Shown piece after piece: positions 46,340-57,942 of a stretch of 64,000 bases of DNA; the first letter of the stretch is position 1, and every line of letters begins with the position of its first letter. Source of the DNA: a bacterium EF100-94H03 bin56 (GTDB taxonomy: Bacteria > Pseudomonadota > Alphaproteobacteria > SP197). The notes beneath the pieces were generated by a model. It saw only the letters and a program-made list of their open reading frames with translations, was not told where the DNA came from and ran no database searches. A program made the position numbers and the translations under genes. Where the stretch lies: assembly GCA_002238685.1 (NCBI GenBank), contig MPMV01000003.1, positions 62,001 through 126,000 of the forward strand, written 5' to 3'.

Positions 46340-47875
46340 ATGCTGGAGACACTGGGCGAGGTGCTGCCCGCGGCAGCGGACCAGTTCGGGGACAAGACCG
46401 CCCTCGTGGCCGGCGATCGTCGCTTCAGCTTCACCGAGCTGAACGAGCTCTCGAATCGACTCGCAAGCGGTCTTCGCGGCATCGGAGTCGAGGCGGGGGA
46501 TCGGGTCACCCTCTACGCCCCCAACTCCTGGGAATGGGTGGTGAGCTACCACGCGATCCACAAGCTGGGCGCGGTCGCCAACCCCATCAACGTGATGCTG
46601 ACCCCGGAAGAGGTCGGCTTCGTCGTCAAGGATTGCGGGGCGAAGGCGCTGATCGCCTCGCGCGAGAAGGGCGTGCCGGTGCTCGCGCTCCGGGGGGACG
46701 ACGGGCAAGGCGGCACCCTGCGCGAGGTCGTACTGTTCGGGAGCGGCGCCCCGCCGACGGGGGCACGGGCATTCGACGAACTCCTGGCCGCCGGGAGCGC
46801 CGACATGCAGGTGGCCCGGGTGCCGCCTGATTCGCTCTCGACAATCTGCTACACGTCAGGCACCACCGGCCATCCCAAGGGGGCGATGCACAGCCACCGC
46901 AACGTCATCGTCAACACCGCGATGACTGCCGTCATGCACGTCCGCACAAGCGAAGATACGGTGGTGACCGCCCTGCCCTGCCCTCACGTCTACGGCAATG
47001 TGGTCATGAATGCGAGCCTGCTCTACGGCATGACGCTGGTGCTGCTCCCCTCCTTCGATCCGGCCGAGGTGATGGCGGCGATCGAGGAGCACCGGGCGAC
47101 CCTGTTCGAGGGCGTTCCCACCATGTTTATGTACATGCTTGCCCACCCCGACTTCGACCGCTTCGACCTCTCCTCCCTGACCCGGTGCACGGTGGGCGGA
47201 CAGACGATGCCGGCAGCCAAGATGGAAGAGTTCGAGCGACGCGCGGGTTGCCCGCTCGTCGAGCTCTGGGGCATGACGGAGATCGCGGGCCTCGGGACCA
47301 CCACGCCCCTCTACGGGAAGAACCGCCACGGCTCCATCGGTGTTCAGCTACCCCACGTGGAGTGCCGCATCGCCGATCTCCAGGCCCCCTCGAAGACCAT
47401 GCCCGTGGGAGAGGTCGGCGAACTCATGGTGCGGGGTCCGATCGTCATGCTGGGCTACTACGCAAACGAGGCAGCGACCCGGGCCACGATCGAGCCCGAC
47501 GGCTGGCTGCATTCGGGCGACCTCGCGCGGCAGGACGAGGACGGCTACGTGTGGATCGTTGACCGGCGCAAGGACATGATCCTGACGGCCGGCTACAACG
47601 TCTATCCGGCCGAGCTGGAACGCGTCATCGCCATGCATCCCGCGGTTGCGCTCGTCGCCGTCGGCCCGCAGCCGGACGCGATGAAGGGCGAGATCGCGAA
47701 GGCGTACGTGGTGCTCAAGCCGGGCGAAACGACCGACGAGGAGAGCATCGTCACGCACTGCCGCGCGCACCTCGCTGCCTACAAGGTGCCACGCCAGGTG
47801 CAGTTCGTGGACGACGTGCCGAAAACCAGCACCGGCAAGATCATGCGTCGCGAACTGAAGACCCTCGACGCCTGA
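46340..47875 (+). CDS. AMP-binding acyl-CoA synthetase (ligase)
   Basis: The 511-residue protein starts at 46340 (MLETLGEVLPAAADQFGDKTALV), preceded by GAGGGAG; the frame from 45995 is dapB-region read-through. It has the AMP motif ICYTSGTTGHPKGAMHSH, the A5 motif ELWGMTEIAGLGT, DGWLHSGDLARQDEDGYVWIVDRRKDMILTAGYNVYPAELE and the C-terminal catalytic lysine in PKTSTGKIMRRELK. It activates fatty or carboxylic acids as CoA esters. It has no metabolic partner nearby and lies at the start of the accessory stretch between dapB and the PBP1A gene; the substrate is unknown. Confidence 0.85.
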   Translation: MLETLGEVLPAAADQFGDKTALVAGDRRFSFTELNELSNRLASGLRGIGVEAGDRVTLYAPNSWEWVVSYHAIHKLGAVANPINVMLTPEEVGFVVKDCGAKALIASREKGVPVLALRGDDGQGGTLREVVLFGSGAPPTGARAFDELLAAGSADMQVARVPPDSLSTICYTSGTTGHPKGAMHSHRNVIVNTAMTAVMHVRTSEDTVVTALPCPHVYGNVVMNASLLYGMTLVLLPSFDPAEVMAAIEEHRATLFEGVPTMFMYMLAHPDFDRFDLSSLTRCTVGGQTMPAAKMEEFERRAGCPLVELWGMTEIAGLGTTTPLYGKNRHGSIGVQLPHVECRIADLQAPSKTMPVGEVGELMVRGPIVMLGYYANEAATRATIEPDGWLHSGDLARQDEDGYVWIVDRRKDMILTAGYNVYPAELERVIAMHPAVALVAVGPQPDAMKGEIAKAYVVLKPGETTDEESIVTHCRAHLAAYKVPRQVQFVDDVPKTSTGKIMRRELKTLDA

Positions 47876-48027
47876 GCGCACGCCCGTCGTTCGCCAGCTG
47901 AGCAAGAACTTCTCACCAACCCCGGGGACACGACCTGGGACGGCCACGATCCCGATGACCGCGCCGGTGAGAAACTGTTCCCCGTACACGTGGGGACGGG
48001 CCGGCCTGCGGTCCGACGGCCTCTTCG

Positions 48028-48226
48028 CGTTCGAACACGAGTGTTTCGGCCACGAGATCGACCTCACGGGTCTTCCAGCCGGCAGCCTGCCAGGCCAGGG
48101 AATGGCTGTGACCGTCTCCGCGAGTCTGGTTCGCCCACCAGGGCCTGTGAAGGCGTGCCGAGTCCGGTAGCGTAAATTCCAGAATGGTCTCGATCTCGGA
48201 AAAAGATACTCTCCAGTCCGGACCCT
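48028..48226 (-). pseudogene. DUF7662-like fragment, start lost
   Basis: The minus strand reads GPDWRVSFSEIETILEFTLPDSARLHRPWWANQ, then SHSLAWQAAGWKTREVDLVAETLVFER. This matches a common small winged-helix-like domain (DUF7662): MTFxEIExILGFxLPxSARxHRxWWANQ and GHxQAxAWLxAGWxVxxVDL. The piece has no start codon of its own. It continues, in frame, from the PBP1A fragment upstream, which must be its new start. An intact version would be about 90-100 residues. Confidence 0.55.
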
Positions 48227-48232
48227 GCGTGC

Positions 48233-48492
48233 TGGCCAGGCCCTGGTTGGCCATGGTGCTGTAGGCGCCGGTCAGTTCGAGGAGACTGAGTTCCGTTGTT
48301 CCCGGCGCAAGGCTCGGGACCTCCGGCAAGTCACGATCGATGCCAAGGCGACGGGCAACCTCGATGACATTCGGGATGCCGACCTTCCAGGCGGTGTCGG
48401 TCGCCACCGTGTTGACCGAGCCGGCAAAGGCGTCGGCGAGCGTCAACATGCCCTCGTGGCGGTCGCGGAATTTCCCCGGACTCCAGCCGTTG
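48233..48492 (-). pseudogene. Duplicated internal fragment of the PBP1A gene
   Basis: The minus strand encodes 86 or so residues, NGWSPGKFRDRHEG through LTGAYSTMANQGLAS, including the transpeptidase SVN motif. It matches the middle of the intact PBP1A gene at 52403-54301 with about nine differences. It has no transglycosylase part, no SxxK serine and no KTG. It is joined in frame with the DUF7662 piece and, on the other side, abuts the dapB copy at 48492/48493. Confidence 0.85.
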
Positions 48493-48668
48493 GATGTCGT
48501 CGGCGCGCACTGGGTGATGTTCCTCGGCCCCGGCGCATCGAGATCGGCCACCGCGCCAGCGATCGGGTCATCTTTGTGCACGGCGCCATCACGGCCGCCT
48601 GGTGACTCTTCAAGCGTCCCGCGGGACTCTACGGCATGGAGGACGTTCTCGGTCTCACCGGAGACTGA
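48493..48668 (+). pseudogene. Diverged copy of the dapB 3' end
   Basis: On the plus strand 48493-48668 repeats the last 180 or so bases of dapB (45963-46143), including the final TGA. By eye about 85-90 percent of bases agree. It carries a 4-base deletion (around 48535) and an internal TGA, so it is not functional. It begins exactly where the PBP1A copy stops. Confidence 0.85.
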
Positions 48669-48734
48669 CCCGCCGGCTGCGCCCCGTTCTCCACGCCGGA
48701 TCAATTTCCTACTGTTGCGTCTTTAAAGAACGTA

Positions 48735-48804
48735 AAAGTAGGGTTTTCTTGACAAGTCTACGAAAAATTCCAACTTTCCTGGATCAAGTGATCGTGAAAG
48801 TCGG
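48735..48804 (+). promoter_or_regulatory. Three AAAGTnGG motifs and a TTGACA box before the HipA-like gene
   Basis: AAAGTAGG-GTTTTC (48735-48748, plus), GAAAAATTCCAACTTT (48762-48777, which reads AAAGTTGG on the minus strand) and AAAGTCGG (48797-48804, plus) recur in an A/T-rich stretch. The first two form an imperfect inverted repeat around TTGACA (48749-48754). A fitting -10 was not obvious. It is plausibly an autoregulatory operator; the last copy abuts the start codon. Confidence 0.4.
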
Positions 48805-48806
48805 AA

Positions 48807-50606
48807 ATGCTGCATCTCGTTGGCGAAACCATCGACAAACACCGCGTTCACTATGGCGTCGAAACGGACCGGCTCGTCCGGATCATGCGGGGCATATATG
48901 TTGCAGCCGAGGATGATGCCGACGCTGTCCTGTTCGATCACGCGCTGCGGATCGCCGCCCATCTCTACCCGAACACCTATCTTTGCGGGTTCAGTGCCGA
49001 GCGGCTCGCACCGACACCGGACAGGCGCCTCTTCCTGGGCGGCAGACGCAACGCACGTACACGGCTGCGCGATCTCGAAATCATACAAACGCGCGCGCCT
49101 GACGCTCCCGAGACCGAGGTCGTCCAAGTGGCCGATCCGATGGGGGACTTCAGTGTCCGGCGCTCGACGCTGCGCTTTCGCTACCTGGAATCCTTCCGCA
49201 AACGCAGCGAAGCCGGTGCCACCATGCCTCTCGACATGCAGGTCGACATCGCCGCGCGTCTGGTCGAGGCCGCCGCCGGCCGGCAGGGGGCGATCATCGC
49301 ATGCTGGCGTCTGGGCGAAGCCAATGGATGGCGGACGGAGGCGGTGCGTGGAGAACGGCTCATCGCCACACCGCCGCGAGAGACGCCACCGTCGATGACA
49401 GCGTTTCATGTCGGATGGCACGGCGCGAAGGTTGGCCTTCTGTCCCATGACGGATCGGCGTGGCGGTGGAAGCCTGCCATCATCGAAGGCCCAACGCCGG
49501 TTCAGACCGGCCTGCCGGGTCGACTGCCACCCTTCATCGAGAGTCTTTTGCCCGAAGGGTGGCTTGAGCGCGTCCTGAAACCGACGTCGCAGAGGGAACG
49601 AATTTCCGGAACGCGCTACATGTCGAACATCGTCATCTCCCGGGAGGAGGACGATCTTCTGGGCCTCCCGGCGGACGTGCTGGAAGGACGGCTCGAGAGG
49701 TTTGTCAAGGAGGGCGTGTTTGTCGGTGACTACGCCGGACCCGCTCCGTCGTTCGACGAGACACTGGAAGACCGCCTGGCCGGATTGTATGCGTCGACGG
49801 CGACACCGCGCCTGTCGGGCGTTCAGATCAAGGCACCATTGAACCTCTCGCACGACGGCATGCTGCGGCCGGCCCGGGATCAGCGCGCGTTCACGCACAT
49901 CCTGAAACCGTCGCCAGGCGCCGGCTTCGAAGAGCTTCCCCTCGTCGAGGCCGCATGCCTCGAGGCCGCACGGGCCTGCGGCATCGGGACAGCCGTTCAT
50001 GCGATCGTCCCGATGCCGGACGATGTGCCCGATGCGCTGTTGGTCGAGCGCTTCGATATCCGGCGAGATCGCTACGACCATCGCAAGATCGCCATGGAAG
50101 ACATGGCATCCGTTCGCGGGGTGGCACCATCGGAGAAGTATCAGGGCTCCATCGAGCAGGTCGCCCGGGTTCTGCGTGGCGTCTCCAGTGACGCAGAAGC
50201 GGATGTGCTTGAGTTGCTTCGCCGGAGCTTGTTCGCCTGGCTCATAGCCGATGGCGACTTTCACCTGAAGAACATGGCTGTCCTGAGAGTGGCGCCCGAT
50301 GGAGCCCGGAATTTCCTGTCCGTGCGGTTCGCGCCGGCCTTTGACGTCGTGACCACACGGGTCTTCCCGGGACTCGAATCGGATGACCTGGCGCTTTCGC
50401 TGGCGGGAAAGCGGAACCGGCTGTCGTTCGCGGACTTCGTCCGGGCGGGCGCGACGCTGGATATCGATGCCCATTTGGTCCGCGACTGCGTTGAATCCCT
50501 GTGTGCCCGACTGGGTGCGCACCTCGAGGGCGTCGAACCCGTCTCCCGACGCGTGGCTCGGGCGCTGGAGACCTGGAGGCAGAGAATCGAATCGCTCTCC
50601 GGTTGA
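48807..50606 (+). CDS. HipA-family serine/threonine kinase toxin with AbiEi-like N-terminal extension
   Basis: The 599-residue protein has two parts. The first about 150 residues resemble AbiEi-type antitoxin folds: YGVETDRLVRIMRGIYVAAE (wing after a recognition helix), ALRIAAHLYPNTYLCGFSAERLAPT, and RDLEIIQTRAP. The rest is a HipA kinase: an N-subdomain (FHVGWHGAKVGLLSHDG and PFIESLLPEGWLERVL), P-loop LSGVQIKA with the autophosphorylated serine position, HILKPSPGAGFEELPLVEAACL, LLVERFD, catalytic IADGDFHLKNMAV and metal-binding PAFDVVT. No separate hipB gene precedes it. A single-protein toxin-antitoxin is inferred. Confidence 0.75.
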   Translation: MLHLVGETIDKHRVHYGVETDRLVRIMRGIYVAAEDDADAVLFDHALRIAAHLYPNTYLCGFSAERLAPTPDRRLFLGGRRNARTRLRDLEIIQTRAPDAPETEVVQVADPMGDFSVRRSTLRFRYLESFRKRSEAGATMPLDMQVDIAARLVEAAAGRQGAIIACWRLGEANGWRTEAVRGERLIATPPRETPPSMTAFHVGWHGAKVGLLSHDGSAWRWKPAIIEGPTPVQTGLPGRLPPFIESLLPEGWLERVLKPTSQRERISGTRYMSNIVISREEDDLLGLPADVLEGRLERFVKEGVFVGDYAGPAPSFDETLEDRLAGLYASTATPRLSGVQIKAPLNLSHDGMLRPARDQRAFTHILKPSPGAGFEELPLVEAACLEAARACGIGTAVHAIVPMPDDVPDALLVERFDIRRDRYDHRKIAMEDMASVRGVAPSEKYQGSIEQVARVLRGVSSDAEADVLELLRRSLFAWLIADGDFHLKNMAVLRVAPDGARNFLSVRFAPAFDVVTTRVFPGLESDDLALSLAGKRNRLSFADFVRAGATLDIDAHLVRDCVESLCARLGAHLEGVEPVSRRVARALETWRQRIESLSG

Positions 50607-50865
50607 CGAATGTGGCGCATGCGGTCGGCAATCGGTCACGGTCGGAAGAGGCCGCCGGGCGCGATTGGGCGCGGGCAAACTGTGGCTCTGGTATCGTATC
50701 TGTCGCAAGTTCGGCATCAAAGACATGCGGTCCTGAACACCATGTCATTCCTGGTGTTGGTGCCGACTGTAAGTCTCCCATTTGTGCCGACCCAAAATTT
50801 CTCACTTTTGGGTTGTCGTTGAAGGTGCGCCGGGCCGTTCTGTTGACGGAGCGAACAGGGCGGGA

Positions 50866-51165
50866 TGTGCGCATGGATGGGAGACCCGGATGTTGTTGAA
50901 GCACTGTCTGGACCAGGGCGTTTCGAAGGCAGAGCTGTCGCGATGCTTTGGAGTGAACCGCCGGACGATTCACTACTGGATCGAGACCGGCCAGCTGGAA
51001 CGGCGTATTCGACGCGGCCGGCGGTGGCTCACAAGCTGGATCCCAACAAGGCGATCATCGACGCGCGTCTTGAGGCGTTCCCGAAGCTGTCGGCGAAGCG
51101 TCTGTTCGACGAGATTCGTGCGGCGGGCTATCCGGGGAGCTACTTCCGGGTGAGTGACTACGGGC
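50866..51165 (+). pseudogene. IS21-family istA transposase N-terminal remnant
   Basis: A short HTH reading MLLKHCLDQGVSKAELSRCFGVNRRTIHYWIETGQLE starts at 50890. After a frame shift near 51009 the other frame gives HKLDPNKAIIDARLEAFPKLSAKRLFDEIRAAGYPGSYFRVSDY, the IstA N-terminal pattern. It then stops abruptly before the DDE domain. Two TGCCGAC copies about 23 bp apart (50761-50790) may be internal ends of the IS. The rest of 50607-51189 holds no gene. Confidence 0.6.
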
Positions 51166-51189
51166 GCACTCTTGGCCCTCTGCCCCGAT

Positions 51190-52089
51190 TCAACCACCGC
51201 TCGTGAGGTGCCGCACATAGGCAGCGGCATTGCCAAGAGCCCTCACTGCCTCCGGCACATCGGGTACCATGTGGTGCCAGACATGGGGTGTCCCCTCCTC
51301 GGCAAGCTCGAGCAGCGGCGGGTTGTTGGCGCGCTCGAGTGCCCCGGCGAGGCGCACCGCGTCATCGTAGAGGAGTTCGCTTCGGCTGGCCTGGATCAGA
51401 AAGGGTGGCAATCCCTGGAAACTGCCAAAAATCGGTGCGGCAAGGGGAGCGCGCCGGTCCGCACCCGCCAGGAAGCCGTCGACGAACATTTCGAGCTCTG
51501 CCGGGGACAGGAAGACGTCGCGCTCCGGGTCGCCGGCACGCCACGTGCCGGTTCCTTCCATGTCGGTCCAGGGCGAGAGGGCCACGCAGCATTTCGGAAG
51601 GGCCATGCCCCGGTCCCTGGCGGCCTGGGAAACACTGAAGACCAGGCCGCCACCGGCCGAATCGCCGGCAAACCCGACACGACCCGGCTCCGCCCCCAAC
51701 TCCGCGAATCCCTGCCACGCCGCGATGCAGTCTTCGACCGGAATGGGAAAGGGGTGCTCGGGCGCCAGTCTGTAGAGAGGGAACCAGAGGGGACAGCCGG
51801 CAATCCTGGCCAGCGTGGTGACGATCATCTCGTGACTCCTCTCGGAGCCAATGCAATAGCCTCCGCCATGGAAGTAAACGATGGCGCGCGTCTCATCGGC
51901 CCCGGGCGGCACGTAGCGAAAGCCCTTGATACCCCCGAACTCGGCGTTCTCCCGCCGAACCTCCGGCAGCGCAGAAAATACCTCTCCCAGACTGTCGTAC
52001 GACTCCCGGTGTTCCTGCCATGTCGCATCGGCCGGAAGCGAACCTTCGGCGAGCAACGTGAGGTTGGCGGTCATCTGCTTGCTCAGCAT
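51190..52089 (-). CDS. Alpha/beta hydrolase, HSL (hormone-sensitive lipase) type
   Basis: The 299-residue protein has the HSL oxyanion motif YFHGGGYCIGS. The nucleophile elbow is GFAGDSAGGGLVFSV. The acid is in SRSELLYDDAVRLAGAL and the histidine in HVWHHM. It is a cytoplasmic esterase, probably acting on small esters. The start at 52089 lies in an A/T-poorer region just before a 313-base gap. It is on the minus strand next to an IS21 remnant, within the accessory stretch. The substrate is unknown. Confidence 0.85.
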   Translation of the reverse strand: MLSKQMTANLTLLAEGSLPADATWQEHRESYDSLGEVFSALPEVRRENAEFGGIKGFRYVPPGADETRAIVYFHGGGYCIGSERSHEMIVTTLARIAGCPLWFPLYRLAPEHPFPIPVEDCIAAWQGFAELGAEPGRVGFAGDSAGGGLVFSVSQAARDRGMALPKCCVALSPWTDMEGTGTWRAGDPERDVFLSPAELEMFVDGFLAGADRRAPLAAPIFGSFQGLPPFLIQASRSELLYDDAVRLAGALERANNPPLLELAEEGTPHVWHHMVPDVPEAVRALGNAAAYVRHLTSGG

Positions 52090-52402
52090 CGCGAGTTACT
52101 CGTTGTGTCGACGATCGAAAGCGCCCGGATCGCTCGCCAACCCCTCTTCACGAGGATGGGTCTGTGAAATATGTGTATGACTCCAAACAGTTGCATATGC
52201 AGAGGAGTCCGTCCCCATATTGACACACTGTACACCACAACAATTGGAGCTTGAAGGCCTCGGATGTCCCCAAGATGTGGCCAGTTTCGACGGCTGCCGG
52301 TCTCATATCCCGGGCGGGGTCGACGTCGATGTGTCCGTGGACGATCACGGCATTGAGCCGCGATCGGTCACGACCGGCAAGGCTGTTGAAGGACAGTCAG
52401 TC
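52090..52402. other. Intergenic region before PBP1A end, no recognised gene
   Basis: This is 313 bases between the hydrolase start and the PBP1A stop. A minus-strand 66-residue frame (52148-52348) shows no recognisable family. 52140-52260 is A/T-rich compared with the surroundings, which suggests foreign or intergenic sequence; TTGACA at 52218 may be part of a promoter. Confidence 0.35.
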
Positions 52403-54301
52403 TTACCACTCGGGCCCTTTTTGGCGGGAGTCGGGGGTGCCGCCGGTGAGTTCGCCAAGGAGGTCGCTGACGAGATCCGTGAAATCGCCGGTCGCGGGAG
52501 GCGGCGCGTGATCGACGAGCTTCAGGGCTGGCTTCCCTGCGAGGGCCTCGGCCATGTAGGTGGCCCAGATGCGGGCCGGCAGGCCACCGCCGGTAACCCT
52601 GCCGGTGGGGCTTCCGTCGTCGTTTCCCACCCATACGCCCGTGACGTACTGGCGGGTGAATCCGATGAACCAGGCATCACGAAAATCCTGGCTGGTGCCG
52701 GTCTTGCCCCCGGCCGGCCAGGCGATCTGCGCCGCACGGCCGGTGCCGTCCTCCATGACCTTGCCCAGCATCGCGGTCATCGCGGCGTGGACGGCCGGTT
52801 CAATGAGGCGGGGTGCGGGCGGGTCGTGCCGGCGGTAGAGAACCTCGCCTGACGACGTGCGGATTTCCCGGATCACCCAGGGCCAGGTGGCCAGGCCCTG
52901 GTTGGCCATGGTGCCGTAGGCGCCGGTCAGTTCGAGGAGACTGAGCTCCGTCGTTCCCAGCGCGAGACTCGGGACCTCCGGCAAGTCGCGGTCGATGCCG
53001 AGGCGATGGGCGACCTCGATGACATTCGGGATGCCGACCTTCCAGGCGGTGTCGGCCGCCACCGTGTTGACCGAGCCGGCAAAGGCATCGGCGAGCGTCA
53101 TGATGCCCTCGTAACGGTCGCGGAAGTTCCCCGGACTCCAGCCGTTGATCGTCACCGGGCGGTCCTCCACGCCGGTATCGGGGTGCCAGCCGGCCTCAAG
53201 TGCTGCCAGGTAGACGAAGAGCTTGAAGGCCGAGCCCGGTTGCCGATAGGCGTGCACGGCGCGGTTGAACTGCGTCTGGCTGTATCCCGAGCCGCCGACC
53301 ATGGCGACGACGGCGCCGTCGGGTGCCATGGAGACGATGGCGCCTTCCCCGGCGGCCGCCGGCCCGCCTTCGGTGAGACCGGCAACGAGCGCGTTGCGGG
53401 CCTTCTCCTGGAACGTCGCATCGATGGTCGTCGAGATGATGAGGTTGCGGGTGGCCACGCCGATGTATTCGGATGCCCGTGCCGTCACCCAGTCGGTGGC
53501 ATAGCGTGCATCCCCGCCGGTGTTTCTGTCCATGGCAAGCACCAGGGGTGTCGCTTTCGCCTTCCTGGCCCGTTCACGGTCGATGAAACCGGCATCCACC
53601 ATGCTGTCGATGACGGTGGTTGTACGGGCGATGGCGCGGCCAGGGTTGTTGAAGGGGTTGTCTCGCGAAGGCGCCTTCAGGAGTCCGGCGACCATGGCCG
53701 ATTCGCCCAGGGAAAGATCTCCTGCCTTCTTGCCGAAGTAGCGGTGCGAAGCGGCAGCGATGCCAAAGGCGCCGGCGCCGAGGTAGGCCCGGTTGATGTA
53801 GATGGCGAGAATCTCCTCCTTGGTGAACTTGCGTTCCAGCCAGAAGGCGAGCAGCACTTCCTGGACCTTGCGCTTGAGGGAGCGTTCCGGTGTCAGGAAG
53901 ACATTCTTGATGACCTGCTGCGTGATGGTGCTGCCGCCCTGGACCACTTCCCCGGCGCGCAGGTTGACGACGAGGGCGCGCAGAACGCCGAAGACATCCA
54001 TGCCGCCATGGTCGAAGAAGCGGCGGTCCTCGGTGGCGATGACGGCTGCCACGAGAGCCGGCGGCAGACGGTCAAAGGGAACGATCTCGCCGCGAAAGTC
54101 GCCATAGGTTGCGAGAATCCTGTCATTGGAATCAAGAACGGTCACCGAAGGTGTGCGGTCACTGATGAGGCGGTCCGGATCGGGAAGATCGAGCGAGTAC
54201 CAGCCGACGAGGGCCCCGGCGAGGACGGAAATCCAGATGGTGGCGATGACGGACCAGCGCAGGACACGAGCGATCATGCGCAAGGGGCTGCGTTTCTTCA
54301 T
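52403..54301 (-). CDS. Penicillin-binding protein 1A family (bifunctional transglycosylase/transpeptidase)
   Basis: The 632-residue protein has an N-terminal anchor (VLRWSVIATIWISVLAGALVGWYS). The GT51 domain has IATEDRRFFDHGGMDVFGVLRAL and QGGSTITQQVIKNVFLTPERSLKRKVQEVLLAFWLE. The transpeptidase domain has active-site SAFK (in QPGSAFKLF), SVN (in FAGSVNTVAADTAW) and KTGT (in AGGKTGTSQDFRDAW). It polymerises and cross-links peptidoglycan in the periplasm. It is shorter than E. coli PBP1A (about 850) but normal for this subtype. Part of it is duplicated at 48233-48492. Confidence 0.9.
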   Translation of the reverse strand: MKKRSPLRMIARVLRWSVIATIWISVLAGALVGWYSLDLPDPDRLISDRTPSVTVLDSNDRILATYGDFRGEIVPFDRLPPALVAAVIATEDRRFFDHGGMDVFGVLRALVVNLRAGEVVQGGSTITQQVIKNVFLTPERSLKRKVQEVLLAFWLERKFTKEEILAIYINRAYLGAGAFGIAAASHRYFGKKAGDLSLGESAMVAGLLKAPSRDNPFNNPGRAIARTTTVIDSMVDAGFIDRERARKAKATPLVLAMDRNTGGDARYATDWVTARASEYIGVATRNLIISTTIDATFQEKARNALVAGLTEGGPAAAGEGAIVSMAPDGAVVAMVGGSGYSQTQFNRAVHAYRQPGSAFKLFVYLAALEAGWHPDTGVEDRPVTINGWSPGNFRDRYEGIMTLADAFAGSVNTVAADTAWKVGIPNVIEVAHRLGIDRDLPEVPSLALGTTELSLLELTGAYGTMANQGLATWPWVIREIRTSSGEVLYRRHDPPAPRLIEPAVHAAMTAMLGKVMEDGTGRAAQIAWPAGGKTGTSQDFRDAWFIGFTRQYVTGVWVGNDDGSPTGRVTGGGLPARIWATYMAEALAGKPALKLVDHAPPPATGDFTDLVSDLLGELTGGTPDSRQKGPEW

Positions 54302-54325
54302 CTCGGGTCAGGCGGCGGCGCCCGG

Positions 54326-54508
54326 TCATACATCCAGGTTGGTCACCTTCAGGGCATTGGACTGGATGAACAGGCGGCGCGGCTCGACGACATTGCCCAT
54401 GAGGGTCTCGAAGAGATCGTTCGCCTCGTTGGCGTCCTTCACGGTGACTCTCAGGAGTGCCCGCGCATCGGGGTCGAGGGGGGGTTCCCAACGCCGTACG
54501 GGGTTCAC
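54326..54508 (-). CDS. gyrB: DNA gyrase subunit B, detached C-terminal segment
   Basis: From a GTG at 54508, two bases after the gyrB stop, 60 residues follow: MNPVRRWEPPLDPDARALLRV, then TVKDANEANDLFETLMGNVVEPRR and a terminus ALKVTNLDV. This is the exact end of GyrB (LDPxARxLLxVxIxDAxEADxxFxxLMGxxVEPRRxFIQxNALxVxNLDV). Removing 25 bases at 54488-54512 would fuse it to the main frame. Either a true split gene or an assembly error; conserved tail codons favour recent change. Confidence 0.75.
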   Translation of the reverse strand: MNPVRRWEPPLDPDARALLRVTVKDANEANDLFETLMGNVVEPRRLFIQSNALKVTNLDV

Positions 54509-54509
54509 T

Positions 54510-57931
<3,422 letters not shown>

Positions 57932-57942
57932 CGGCGCCGTGC

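Noticed and set aside
48723..50726. 667-residue minus-strand open frame opposite the HipA-like gene
   Set aside because: Antisense to a clear kinase with intact motifs; no recognised domain in the antisense frame.
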